Origin: CAVOHU01 sp963843385 | GTDB lineage: Bacteria > Acidobacteriota > Vicinamibacteria > Vicinamibacterales > JAKQTR01 | Direction: 5' to 3' | Length of the DNA: 64,000 nucleotides | NCBI GenBank assembly: GCA_963843385.1 | Contig: CAWJJY010000004.1 | Coordinates: 124,001 to 188,000, forward strand | Shown here: positions 9,210-19,571 of the stretch, piece by piece | How the letters are laid out: each line of letters opens with the position of its first letter | Position numbering within the stretch: the stretch's first letter is position 1 | Program-made: the position numbers and the translations under genes | The notes under the pieces: model-generated | Told to the model about the DNA's origin: nothing | What the model saw: only the letters and a program-made list of their open reading frames with translations | The model's database searches: none

Positions 9210-9241
9210 CCTGTAACCTGTCACCTGTAACCTGTAACCTG
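9210..9241. repeat. Direct CCTGTAA heptamer array (single arm)
   Basis: Four and a half tandem heptamers (CCTGTAA CCTGTCA CCTGTAA CCTGTAA CCTG) in the gap between pcnB and the ornithine carbamoyltransferase gene. They match the right arm of the element at 24417-24526, but no matching GGTTACA left arm is found in this gap. It looks like half of such an element. The rest of the 288-bp gap shows nothing else that I can support. Confidence 0.65.
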
Positions 9242-9386
9242 AACTCAAGCCCCCGCCCCGGGTAGCCGAAACCCGACGACCAAAGGTAAGATAGCTGGGC
9301 AGGATGGACCTGCCCAAAGGTCTTCTCGCCACGTTCTGCCCCCTGTCGATTCGACACCCGATCCCGAGCCCTACGGAGAGACTCCC

Positions 9387-10304
9387 ATGCGCGGCAAGGA
9401 TTTCCTGACGATCCGTGATTTCACGACCGAGGAGCTTCGTCACCTGCTCGATTTGGCGCGGGACATCAAGGCCAGCCCCGCGACGTTCGCCGGCGCACTC
9501 AAGGGCAAGACGCTCGCGCTCATCTTCGAAAAGCCGTCGCTGCGGACCAGGGTCACGTTCGACGTCGGCATCCAGCAGCTTGGAGGATTCTCCGTCTACC
9601 TCTCCCCTGCCGAGATCAACCTCGGCAAGCGTGAGTCGATCTACGACGTCGCCAAGAACCTCGAGCGGATGGTGCAGGGCATCATGATCCGGACCTTCGG
9701 CCATGGCATCGTGGAGAAGATGGCGGAGTTCGCCAGCATTCCCATCATCAACGGCCTCACCGATTTCAGTCACCCGTGCCAGGCGATGGCGGATTTCCTG
9801 ACGATTCTCGAGCACAAGAACCACCTCGAGGGCCTAAAGGTTGCCTACGTCGGCGACGGGAACAACGTGTCCAACTCCCTGATGTTCGCCTCGGCCCGCT
9901 TCGGGGTTCACATCGCAATCGGTTCGCCCAAGGGCTACGAACCGAAGCCCGACGTGGTGGCATGGACCAAAGAGAACGGCGTCCGGACGGGTTCGACCTG
10001 CCTCATCACCAACGACCCGGCCGAGGCCGTGCACCATGCCGACGTGGTCTATACGGACACCTGGGCGAGCATGGGGCAGGAAGCGGAGGCGTACGCGCGC
10101 AAGGCCGTGTTCCGCCCCTACCAGGTCAACGCTGCGCTGATGGCCGGCGCGAACGACGATGCGCTGTTCATGCATTGCCTGCCGGCGCACCGCGGCGACG
10201 AGGTGACCGACGAGGTCATCGACTCCAAGCACTCGGTGGTCTTCCCCCAGGCCGAAAATCGCCTGCATGCGCAGAAGGCTGTCATGCTGGAGCTCATGCG
10301 GTAG
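9387..10304 (+). CDS. argF: Ornithine carbamoyltransferase
   Basis: A 305-residue enzyme that interconverts ornithine + carbamoyl phosphate and citrulline + phosphate. The carbamoyl-phosphate motif is FEKPSLRTRVTF (residues 47-58). The ornithine-loop motif DTWASMGQE and the catalytic HCLPAHRG mark it as an OTC rather than an aspartate transcarbamylase; HPCQAMADF is also OTC-like. Length is normal and ATG 9387 follows GGAGAGACTCCC, a good ribosome site. It is followed after 7 bp by carbamate kinase, so the pair could work in the catabolic direction (citrulline phosphorolysis, then ATP from carbamoyl phosphate). A biosynthetic role is equally possible from sequence, given argH at the right end of the window. 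Confidence 0.94.
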   Translation: MRGKDFLTIRDFTTEELRHLLDLARDIKASPATFAGALKGKTLALIFEKPSLRTRVTFDVGIQQLGGFSVYLSPAEINLGKRESIYDVAKNLERMVQGIMIRTFGHGIVEKMAEFASIPIINGLTDFSHPCQAMADFLTILEHKNHLEGLKVAYVGDGNNVSNSLMFASARFGVHIAIGSPKGYEPKPDVVAWTKENGVRTGSTCLITNDPAEAVHHADVVYTDTWASMGQEAEAYARKAVFRPYQVNAALMAGANDDALFMHCLPAHRGDEVTDEVIDSKHSVVFPQAENRLHAQKAVMLELMR

Positions 10305-10311
10305 GTGAATC

Positions 10312-11250
10312 GTGGCGCAAACCGCGCTCATCGCCGTCGGGGGCAACTCGCTCATCCGGGCAGGCGAAAAGGGGACCATCGCCGAGCAGATCGCCAACAC
10401 CCGGCGCACCGCCGAGGCGATCGTCCAGATCATCCGCCTCGGGATCCACGTGGTGGTCACCCACGGCAACGGGCCCCAGGTCGGGGCGGCGCTGCTTCGA
10501 TCGGAACGGGCGGCCGACCAGGTCTACACCCATCCCCTCGACGTGTGCGTCGCCGCGACGCAAGGCGAGATCGGGTACCTGCTGCAGCAGTCCTTGCGGC
10601 GGGAACTCTCTGAAGCCGGCCTGAGCACGCAGGTCGTCACCGTGCTGACGCAGGTGGTCGTCTCGCCGGTGGATCCGGCCATGGAGCGGCCGTCCAAGCC
10701 CGTCGGACCGTTCTACTCCCGGCGCGATGCGGAAGCCCGCCGTGACCAGCTCGGCTGGCACATCGTCGAGGACGCATCGCGCGGATGGCGCCGGGTCGTG
10801 CCCTCACCCGAGCCGCTCGAGATCGTCGAAGAAGCCATCATCACGAGGCTGCTCACCGAAGGGGTGCTCGTGGTGGCGCTTGGCGGCGGGGGCATTCCCG
10901 TGGTGCGGTCTGGACGCGGGTACCGCGGAATCGAGGCCGTCATCGACAAGGACCGCGCTTCGGCGCTGCTGGCGTCGAGGATGAAGACGGACCTGCTCAT
11001 CGTGTCGACCGACGCCGACCGCGTGTACGTGAATTTCAAGAAGCCCGATCAACGCCCGCTGGACTACGTGACGGCCGCGGAGATACGGGGCTTCCACCAG
11101 CAGGGGCACTTTCCGCCGGGCAACATGGGGCCGAAGATCGAATCGGCGCTCCGCTTCCTCGAGCACGGCGGGCAGGAGGTCATCATCACGACCTACGATC
11201 GGCTGGCAGAGGCCGTTCGGGGCCATGCGGGGACGCACATTACGCGGTGA
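10312..11250 (+). CDS. arcC: Carbamate kinase
   Basis: A 312-residue amino-acid-kinase-fold enzyme that makes ATP and carbamate from carbamoyl phosphate + ADP, or the reverse. Visible motifs are ALIAVGGNSLI at the N-terminus, VVVTHGNGPQVG (about 45-56), ALGGGGIPVV and the C-terminal nucleotide region STDADRVYVNF. GTG 10312 lies 7 bp after the argF stop, with AGGTG just upstream, so the two genes are almost certainly cotranscribed. Together with the two carbamoyltransferases and ornithine aminotransferase it suggests energy recovery from citrulline, or from another carbamoylated compound. Family assignment is secure; the direction of flux is inferred. Confidence 0.94.
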   Translation: MAQTALIAVGGNSLIRAGEKGTIAEQIANTRRTAEAIVQIIRLGIHVVVTHGNGPQVGAALLRSERAADQVYTHPLDVCVAATQGEIGYLLQQSLRRELSEAGLSTQVVTVLTQVVVSPVDPAMERPSKPVGPFYSRRDAEARRDQLGWHIVEDASRGWRRVVPSPEPLEIVEEAIITRLLTEGVLVVALGGGGIPVVRSGRGYRGIEAVIDKDRASALLASRMKTDLLIVSTDADRVYVNFKKPDQRPLDYVTAAEIRGFHQQGHFPPGNMGPKIESALRFLEHGGQEVIITTYDRLAEAVRGHAGTHITR

Positions 11251-11273
11251 CTGGGGGAAATCCATGACGGTGT

Positions 11274-11490
11274 CAGGCTGGAGACGGGCGGCTGACGGCT
11301 GGCGGCCGGAGGCGGGCGGCGGGCGGCTGGCGGCCGGCGGCGGGCGGCGTTGCGCTGTCCGCTTCCGCACTGCGTGCTTGTCTTCGGAGACGAGTGCGTC
11401 AGTCTGGTGCCGTTGGAGCGCGTCCCGAGAGCTGGATGGGACTGCCTTCCGATTCTTGCCTCCAGCCTCCAGCCCCCAGCCTCCAGCCTG
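11274..11490. repeat. Inverted heptamer-repeat element (GGCTGGA type)
   Basis: The left arm (11274-11349) is a run of degenerate GGCTGGA/GGCGGCT-like heptamers on the plus strand. The right arm (11458-11490) is CCTCCAG heptamers. The outer 10 bases, CAGGCTGGAG and CTCCAGCCTG, are perfect inverted repeats. A unique spacer of about 108 bp lies between. The element fills the gap between arcC and the next carbamoyltransferase gene. It has the same design as the elements at 7678, 20870 and 24417. Confidence 0.65.
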
Positions 11491-11529
11491 TTCTCAGCTC
11501 GGTGCTCTTCAGGTCAGCGAGTGCACACC

Positions 11530-12444
11530 ATGCTACTGAGGCACGTCATCGAATCGCAGCAATTCACCGTGCCGCTCCTGATGGAGCTCTTCGATCGGAC
11601 GCGCCAGATGGAGCGGATCGTGGCCCGGGGCGGCACGACGGACTACCACCACAAGGTGATGGCGACGCTGTTCTACCAGCCATCCACGCGCACCAGGTTC
11701 TCGTTCGAATCAGCGATGTACCGTCTGGGCGGCCGCGTGCTGTCCACCGAGCAGGCGAGGGTGTTCTCATCAGAAGTCGAGGGCGAGCAGCTCGAGGACA
11801 CCATCCGGATCATCGCGGGTTACTCGGATGTGATCGTGCTGCGTCATACGCAGGAGGGCGGCGCGAGCCGGGCGGCCGCGGTGTCCACCGTTCCGGTCAT
11901 CAACGCCGGCGATGGAGGGTCGGGACAGCATCCGACGCAGGCCCTGCTGGATCTCTACACGATTTACCGGGAGCGCCGGTCGCTCGACGGCCTCACCATC
12001 GCGATTGTCGGCGAGCTCGATCGCGGCCGGACGGCGCGATCGCTGGCGTACCTGCTCAGCAAGTTCGAGCGGGTCAAGATCCATTTCGTCAGCCCGCCCG
12101 AAGTGCAGATGCGGCAGGACATCCTCGACCACCTCGACGAACACGACATCTGGTACGACCTGCGCACCGATGTCGAGCCCGTCATGGGCGAAGTCGACGT
12201 GGTGTACCAGACCAGGATCCGGCCGGAGCGGGTGGCTGACAGCGGGTCGCTCGCGCGGTTCAACATCGACGCCCGGATGCTGCGCCTGATGAAGCCGCAG
12301 GCGATGATCCTGCACCCCCTGCCGCGAACGGTGGAAATCGACAAGGCGGTCGACGCCGACCCGAGGGCGATGTACTTCAAGCAGGCCACCAACGGGTTGT
12401 TCGTGCGCATGGCCCTGCTCTCGCTCCTGTGGGACGGCGAATGA
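11530..12444 (+). CDS. Aspartate-carbamoyltransferase-like enzyme with altered substrate pocket
   Basis: A 304-residue transcarbamylase most like the PyrB catalytic chain. Carbamoyl-phosphate residues are all present: PSTRTRFSF (51-59), LRHTQEG (104-110), GQHPTQALLDLYT (132-144) and GRTARSL (166-172), and ILHPLPR is intact. An ungapped alignment by eye to E. coli PyrB shows changes at two aspartate-contact positions: Lys84 of the 80s loop is Glu84 (SSEVEGE), and Gln231 of the RVQ motif is Arg231 (TRIRPER). True aspartate transcarbamylases keep both. It sits downstream of argF-arcC and upstream of ornithine aminotransferase, not with pyrimidine genes, and no pyrI-like gene follows. It may therefore use another amino substrate, though an unusual PyrB cannot be excluded. 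ATG 11530 is preferred; the frame stays open back to 11350 through the repeat element. Confidence 0.8.
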   Translation: MLLRHVIESQQFTVPLLMELFDRTRQMERIVARGGTTDYHHKVMATLFYQPSTRTRFSFESAMYRLGGRVLSTEQARVFSSEVEGEQLEDTIRIIAGYSDVIVLRHTQEGGASRAAAVSTVPVINAGDGGSGQHPTQALLDLYTIYRERRSLDGLTIAIVGELDRGRTARSLAYLLSKFERVKIHFVSPPEVQMRQDILDHLDEHDIWYDLRTDVEPVMGEVDVVYQTRIRPERVADSGSLARFNIDARMLRLMKPQAMILHPLPRTVEIDKAVDADPRAMYFKQATNGLFVRMALLSLLWDGE

Positions 12445-12573
12445 GGAACAGGCCCGTGCTCGACATCAGGCGCCAGAAGCCGGAGGACTTGTAGCGGCAC
12501 CCCTTCGTGGCCCGCCACGCGTCGGGCATTCGTCTTCGACTGCGCCAGGCTCAATTCCATTACGGGTGACGTC

Positions 12574-13782
12574 ATGCAGACACAGGCACCAAACACTCAG
12601 CGATATATCGATCTCGAAGAACAGTTCGGCGCTCACAACTACCATCCGCTCGACGTGGTCATTGAACGCGCCGAGGGCGTGTGGGTATGGGACGTCGACG
12701 GCAAGAAGTACCTCGACTGCCTCGCGGCCTACTCGGCGGTCAACCAGGGGCACTGCCACCCCCGGATTCTCCAGGCCCTCCAGGACCAGGCGAAACGGGT
12801 GACGCTGACCTCGCGCGCATTCCGCAACGATCAGCTGCCGCTGCTCTACAAGGACCTCCATGACCTGACGGGCATGGACATGTCCTTGCCGATGAACTCG
12901 GGCGCCGAAGCCGTGGAGACGGCGATCAAGGCGGCCCGCAAGTGGGGCCACACGGTGAAGGGCATCCCCGCCGACCAGGCCGAGCTCATCGTGTGCGCCA
13001 ACAACTTCCACGGCCGCACGATCACGATCGTCAGCTTCTCGACCGACGAGCAGTACCGGTTCGGCTTCGGTCCGATGACGCCCGGCTTCAGGATCATCCC
13101 CTTCGGCGACGCGGCCGCGCTCGAAGCCGCCATGACGCCCAACACGTGCGGATTCCTGGTCGAACCGATCCAGGGCGAAGCGGGCATCATCATCCCGCCT
13201 GACGGGTTCCTGAAGTCGGCCCAGGAGATCTGCCGACGGCACAACGCGCTCTTCATCGCCGACGAGATCCAGTCCGGCCTCGGCCGGACCGGCCGGCTCT
13301 TCGCCCACCAGTGGGAAGGCGTCCACCCGGACATGATCATCGTCGGCAAGGCGCTGTCGGGCGGCTTCTACCCGATTTCGGCGGTGCTCTCGTCCCGGGA
13401 CATCCTGGGCGTCTTCAAGCCGGGCGACCATGGCAGCACGTTCGGCGGCAACCCGCTCGCCTGCGCCATCGCGCGCGCCGCGTTGAAGGTCCTGGTCGAC
13501 GAGAAACTGGTCGAGCGGTCGGCCGAGCTCGGCGCTTACTTCCTCGAGAAACTGGGCGGGATCAGGAGCCCGGTGATCAAGGAGGTCCGCGGCCGAGGCC
13601 TGTGGATCGCCATCGAGCTGACGGGGGCGGCACGGCCGTACTGCGAGGCGCTCAAGCAGGAGGGCATGCTCTGCAAGGAAACGCACGAGCACGTAATCCG
13701 GCTGGCGCCGCCGCTGGTCATCACGCGCGAGGACATCGACTGGGCCGTCGAGCGGATCCGGAAGGTCCTGCCGGCCGCATGA
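12574..13782 (+). CDS. rocD: Ornithine aminotransferase
   Basis: A 402-residue class III PLP aminotransferase that moves the delta-amino group of ornithine to 2-oxoglutarate, giving glutamate-5-semialdehyde. The N-terminal signature HNYHPLDVVIERAEGVWVWD is typical of ornithine-delta-aminotransferases. The PLP lysine is Lys259 in IIVGKALSGGFYP, and the substrate and cofactor segments VEPIQGEAGI, ADEIQSGLGRTG and STFGGNPLAC are complete. Length is normal. It lies 129 bp after the PyrB-like gene on the same strand. With the carbamoyltransferases and carbamate kinase it would complete a route from citrulline to proline/glutamate. Acetylornithine aminotransferase is the main alternative but fits the N-terminus less well. 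Confidence 0.92.
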   Translation: MQTQAPNTQRYIDLEEQFGAHNYHPLDVVIERAEGVWVWDVDGKKYLDCLAAYSAVNQGHCHPRILQALQDQAKRVTLTSRAFRNDQLPLLYKDLHDLTGMDMSLPMNSGAEAVETAIKAARKWGHTVKGIPADQAELIVCANNFHGRTITIVSFSTDEQYRFGFGPMTPGFRIIPFGDAAALEAAMTPNTCGFLVEPIQGEAGIIIPPDGFLKSAQEICRRHNALFIADEIQSGLGRTGRLFAHQWEGVHPDMIIVGKALSGGFYPISAVLSSRDILGVFKPGDHGSTFGGNPLACAIARAALKVLVDEKLVERSAELGAYFLEKLGGIRSPVIKEVRGRGLWIAIELTGAARPYCEALKQEGMLCKETHEHVIRLAPPLVITREDIDWAVERIRKVLPAA

Positions 13783-13855
13783 ACGAATCGTCGCGCGTCT
13801 GCCGCGACTTCACTATGACGTGCCCCGGTCCGATCCGGGGCCTCCACGAGGTTCT

Positions 13856-15184
13856 ATGAAGCGACTCAAGACTGTCATCATGGGCGCCGCCGGGCGCGAT
13901 TTCCACAATTTCAACGTGCTGTACCGGGGCAACACGGCGTACGACGTCGTCGCGTTCACGGCGACCCAGATTCCCAACATCGACGGGCGGCGATATCCCG
14001 CATCCCTGGCCGGTGACCTCTATCCGAAGGGCATCCCGATCCTCGCCGAGGACGATCTCAGCGACATCATTCGCACGCAGAAGGTCGACGAGGTGGTGTT
14101 TTCCTACAGTGACGTCTCGTACAACTACGTGATGGACCGCTGCTCGCTGGTCAACGCGGCCGGCGCCGATTTCAAAGTGCTGAGCGCGACCTCGACCATG
14201 ATCCGGAGCACCAAGCCGGTCATCTCGGTCTGCGCGGTGAGAACCGGGGCGGGCAAGAGCCAGACCACGCGGCGCATCGCGGGCATCCTCCGGGAACACG
14301 GCCTGAAGGTCGCGGCCATCAGGCATCCGATGCCGTACGGCGACCTGGCCAAGCAGAAGGTGCAGCGATTCGGCAGCATCGCCGACCTCCGCAAGAACGA
14401 TTGCACGATTGAGGAGATCGAAGAGTACGAGCCCCACATCGTCAGCGGCACGATCATCTATGCCGGGGTCGACTACGGCGCCATCCTGGAGCAGGCACAG
14501 GAGGAAGCAGACATCATCATCTGGGACGGCGGGAACAACGACACGCCGTTCTACAAGCCGGACCTGCACATCGTCGTCGCCGACCCGTTGCGGGTCGGGA
14601 ACGAGCTGCTGTACTACCCGAGTGAGACGAACCTGCGGCTCGCCGACGTCGTGATCATCAACAAGGTGGACACGGCCGATATCTCGGCGATCAACGCCCT
14701 GCGCGCAAACATCCGGCGAGTGAACAGCACGGCGCTCATCGTCGAGGCGGCGTCACCGATCCTGGTGGATCATCCGGAGCGGATCATCGGCAAGCGCGTG
14801 CTGGTCGTCGAGGATGGCCCGACGCTCACCCACGGCGAGATGAAATTCGGGGCCGGCGTGGTCGCGGCCGGAAAGTTCAGCGCGAGCGAGATTGTCGATC
14901 CCCGGCCCTATACGGTGGGAACCATCACCGCGACGTTCAAGAAGTACCCGAATATCGGCACCCTGCTTCCGGCCATGGGCTACGGCGACAGGCAGGTCAA
15001 GGATCTCGAGACGACCATCAACAAGGTGCCGTGCGACACGGTCATCATCGGCACGCCGATCGACCTCAATCGGCTCATCAAGATCAAGAAGCCGACCGTG
15101 CGCGTGCGATACGAACTGCAGGAAATCGGCAGGCCCGATCTGGTGGACGTGCTGAAACCGTTCTTGAAGAGGAACAGGAAGTAG
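13856..15184 (+). CDS. P-loop NTPase related to cyclic 2,3-diphosphoglycerate synthetase
   Basis: A 442-residue protein resembling the archaeal cyclic 2,3-diphosphoglycerate synthetase family, which has many bacterial members of unknown role. The N-terminal part (1-120) begins KTVIMGAAGRDFHNFN, like a Rossmann domain. It is followed by a P-loop AVRTGAGKSQTTR (127-139). IIWDGGNNDTPFYKPD (about 222) and DVVIINKVDTAD (about 265) look like Walker B and NKxD-type guanine/adenine elements. ATG 13856 is chosen because GAGG lies just upstream and homology starts there; an in-frame ATG at 13820 adds 12 unlikely residues. It is 73 bp downstream of rocD on the same strand, so it may belong to the carbamoyl/ornithine cluster. 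Its actual substrate is unknown; the archaeal activity should not be assumed. Confidence 0.78.
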   Translation: MKRLKTVIMGAAGRDFHNFNVLYRGNTAYDVVAFTATQIPNIDGRRYPASLAGDLYPKGIPILAEDDLSDIIRTQKVDEVVFSYSDVSYNYVMDRCSLVNAAGADFKVLSATSTMIRSTKPVISVCAVRTGAGKSQTTRRIAGILREHGLKVAAIRHPMPYGDLAKQKVQRFGSIADLRKNDCTIEEIEEYEPHIVSGTIIYAGVDYGAILEQAQEEADIIIWDGGNNDTPFYKPDLHIVVADPLRVGNELLYYPSETNLRLADVVIINKVDTADISAINALRANIRRVNSTALIVEAASPILVDHPERIIGKRVLVVEDGPTLTHGEMKFGAGVVAAGKFSASEIVDPRPYTVGTITATFKKYPNIGTLLPAMGYGDRQVKDLETTINKVPCDTVIIGTPIDLNRLIKIKKPTVRVRYELQEIGRPDLVDVLKPFLKRNRK

Positions 15185-15489
15185 GAGAGCGTCGGATTCC
15201 TCTCGTTGGTGGCGGTCCACGGCACGTCGCCAGCCAGTCTCTTTTGCCATCCGCGATTCTCAGGCCGTCTGGCGGGTGACCAGGCGTCAAGCACCTGGAC
15301 GGCCCGCGGATGCGCGGAGCAAGCGGGAGTCACCGGCGAGACCAGACGCCGTGGCGCTCGCGAGCATCGCCCGCGCGTCGACGCGCCAGATCGTTGGGGC
15401 AGGGACACGTCCGCGGCGCCGGCCAGCGTGCTTGATGCCTGGGCAGGACCCGCTGGACGATCGCCGGCGTGAGAATCGCTGGCTACGAA
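15185..15489. other. Intergenic gap between convergent genes
   Basis: About 305 bp between the P-loop NTPase gene and the convergent TonB receptor gene. I see no RNA gene, repeat, strong hairpin or credible small ORF in it; the short frames present are antisense continuations. Confidence 0.4.
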
Positions 15490-18231
<2,742 letters not shown>

Positions 18232-18327
18232 GATGAACCCTCGAAAGACGATGATCGGGTGGGGGATTCTACCCGAATGGGGAAGAGACGCGGGCGTCGG
18301 GCGACAATCGTAGCTGGCGCTGCGTGA

Positions 18328-18345
18328 TACTACCACCCGGTAGTA
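18328..18345. promoter_or_regulatory. Palindrome upstream of the TonB receptor gene (operator candidate)
   Basis: TACTACC-ACCC-GGTAGTA is a perfect 7-bp inverted repeat with a 4-base centre, 97 bp before the receptor start on the minus strand. It is not GC-rich enough for a typical terminator, and a separate strong terminator follows serC. A repressor operator for receptor control is a reasonable reading, but no regulator gene is nearby. Confidence 0.35.
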
Positions 18346-18404
18346 GCGCACGCGGCCGCGCATCGCGCTTCGGCCGGTCAGGCCGGAGATGGCAGTATTG
18401 CTCG

Positions 18405-18430
18405 GGCGGGGGCCGGTGCCGGCCCCCGCC
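18405..18430 (-). terminator. Strong GC hairpin after serC
   Basis: GGCGGGGGCCGG and CCGGCCCCCGCC form a perfect 12-bp stem with a 2-base centre. It begins 12 bp downstream of the serC stop on the minus strand. There is no U-tract, as is common in high-GC genomes. It would end the serA-serC transcript before the TonB receptor gene. Confidence 0.65.
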
Positions 18431-18442
18431 AACGGCTGGACG

Positions 18443-19537
18443 CTATCCGTTCTTCTTCTCGAACTCCTGCATGAACTTCACGAGGACATCCACGCCTTCC
18501 TCGGGGAAAGCGTTGTAGATCGACGCCCGCAGGCCGCCGACCGATCGATGGCCCTTCAGCCCGTCGAGGCCGGCCGCCTTGGCGTCCTTCGCAAAGTTGG
18601 CCTCGAGCTCCTCGGTCGCCATCCGGAACGTGACGTTCATCAGGGATCGGCAGTCCTTCTCGGCGTGACCGCGGTAGAAGCCGGTCCGATCGATCTCCGC
18701 GTAGAGCTTGGCCGCCTTGCGTTCGTTGCGCTTCTGCATCTCGCCCAGGCCGCCCAGGCCAAGCAGCCACCGCGTCACGAGATTCAGGATGTAGATCGCG
18801 AAGGCGGGCGGCGTGTTGTAGAGCGACTTCTCCTTCGCGTGGATGGCGTAATTCAGCATCGTCGCCAGTTTCGGATCGTCCACGCGCTTCTGGAGGAACT
18901 CGTCCTTGACGATGATGAGCGTCACGCCGGCCGGGCCGATATTCTTCTGGGCGCCGGCGTAGATGAACGCGTGCTTCGGAACATCCAGCGGCTTGCTGAA
19001 CATGTCGGAAGACGTGTCCGCGACGAGCGGCACGCCGCCGACCTCCGGGAGCGACTTGAACTCGACGCCGTGGATCGTCTCGTTGGCTGTCATGTGGACG
19101 TAGGCCGCTCCCGGCGTGAGCTTGAGCTCATCCTGGCGAGGCAGCCGTTTGAAGTTGGCGGCCTCCTGCGTCGCGGCGACGTTCACGGTCCCGACCTTCT
19201 TTGCTTCCTTGACCGCTTTCTGCGACCACGCGCCGGTCACGATGTAATCGGCCGTGGCGGCCGGCGGCAGGAAGTTGAGGGGGACCATCGAGAACTGAAG
19301 GCTCGCGCCGCCGCCGAGGAACAGCACGTGATAATTCTCCGGGACGCCGGCCAGCTTGCGGATGTTGGCCTCCGCTTCCTGGATGACGCTTTCGAAGAAC
19401 TTGCCGCGATGGCTCATCTCCAGGATGGACATGCCCACGCCGGGCATGCTGACCAGGTCGCGCTGCGCTTCCTCGAGAACGGGAACGGGCAGGACCGCCG
19501 GACCGGCTGCGAAGTTGAAGACTCGTGGTGTCGCCAT
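18443..19537 (-). CDS. serC: Phosphoserine aminotransferase
   Basis: A 364-residue class V PLP aminotransferase converting 3-phosphohydroxypyruvate and glutamate to phosphoserine, the second step of serine synthesis. Signatures are FNFAAGPAVLPVPVLEEAQ, MSHRGKFFESV, FLGGGASLQFSMVP, ADTSSDMFSKPLD and AGAQKNIGPAG, with the PLP lysine at residue 198, the same number as in E. coli SerC. The C-terminus includes HRSVGGLRASIYNAFP. ATG 19537 is preceded by GAGGAG on the minus strand, which decides the start; a longer frame to 19702 runs into serA. It lies 34 bp after serA in the same operon and is followed by a strong hairpin. Confidence 0.96.
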   Translation of the reverse strand: MATPRVFNFAAGPAVLPVPVLEEAQRDLVSMPGVGMSILEMSHRGKFFESVIQEAEANIRKLAGVPENYHVLFLGGGASLQFSMVPLNFLPPAATADYIVTGAWSQKAVKEAKKVGTVNVAATQEAANFKRLPRQDELKLTPGAAYVHMTANETIHGVEFKSLPEVGGVPLVADTSSDMFSKPLDVPKHAFIYAGAQKNIGPAGVTLIIVKDEFLQKRVDDPKLATMLNYAIHAKEKSLYNTPPAFAIYILNLVTRWLLGLGGLGEMQKRNERKAAKLYAEIDRTGFYRGHAEKDCRSLMNVTFRMATEELEANFAKDAKAAGLDGLKGHRSVGGLRASIYNAFPEEGVDVLVKFMQEFEKKNG

Positions 19538-19571
19538 GATGCACTCCTCGTCTCGTTGAATCCACCCGCGA

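Noticed and set aside
9210..9241. CRISPR-like short repeats
   Set aside because: The units are 7 bp with no spacers and no cas genes; they are simple tandem heptamers.
8172..9824. 550-codon minus-strand frame across pcnB and argF
   Set aside because: It spans two well-supported genes and the heptamer array and has no domain of its own; long antisense frames are expected at this GC content.
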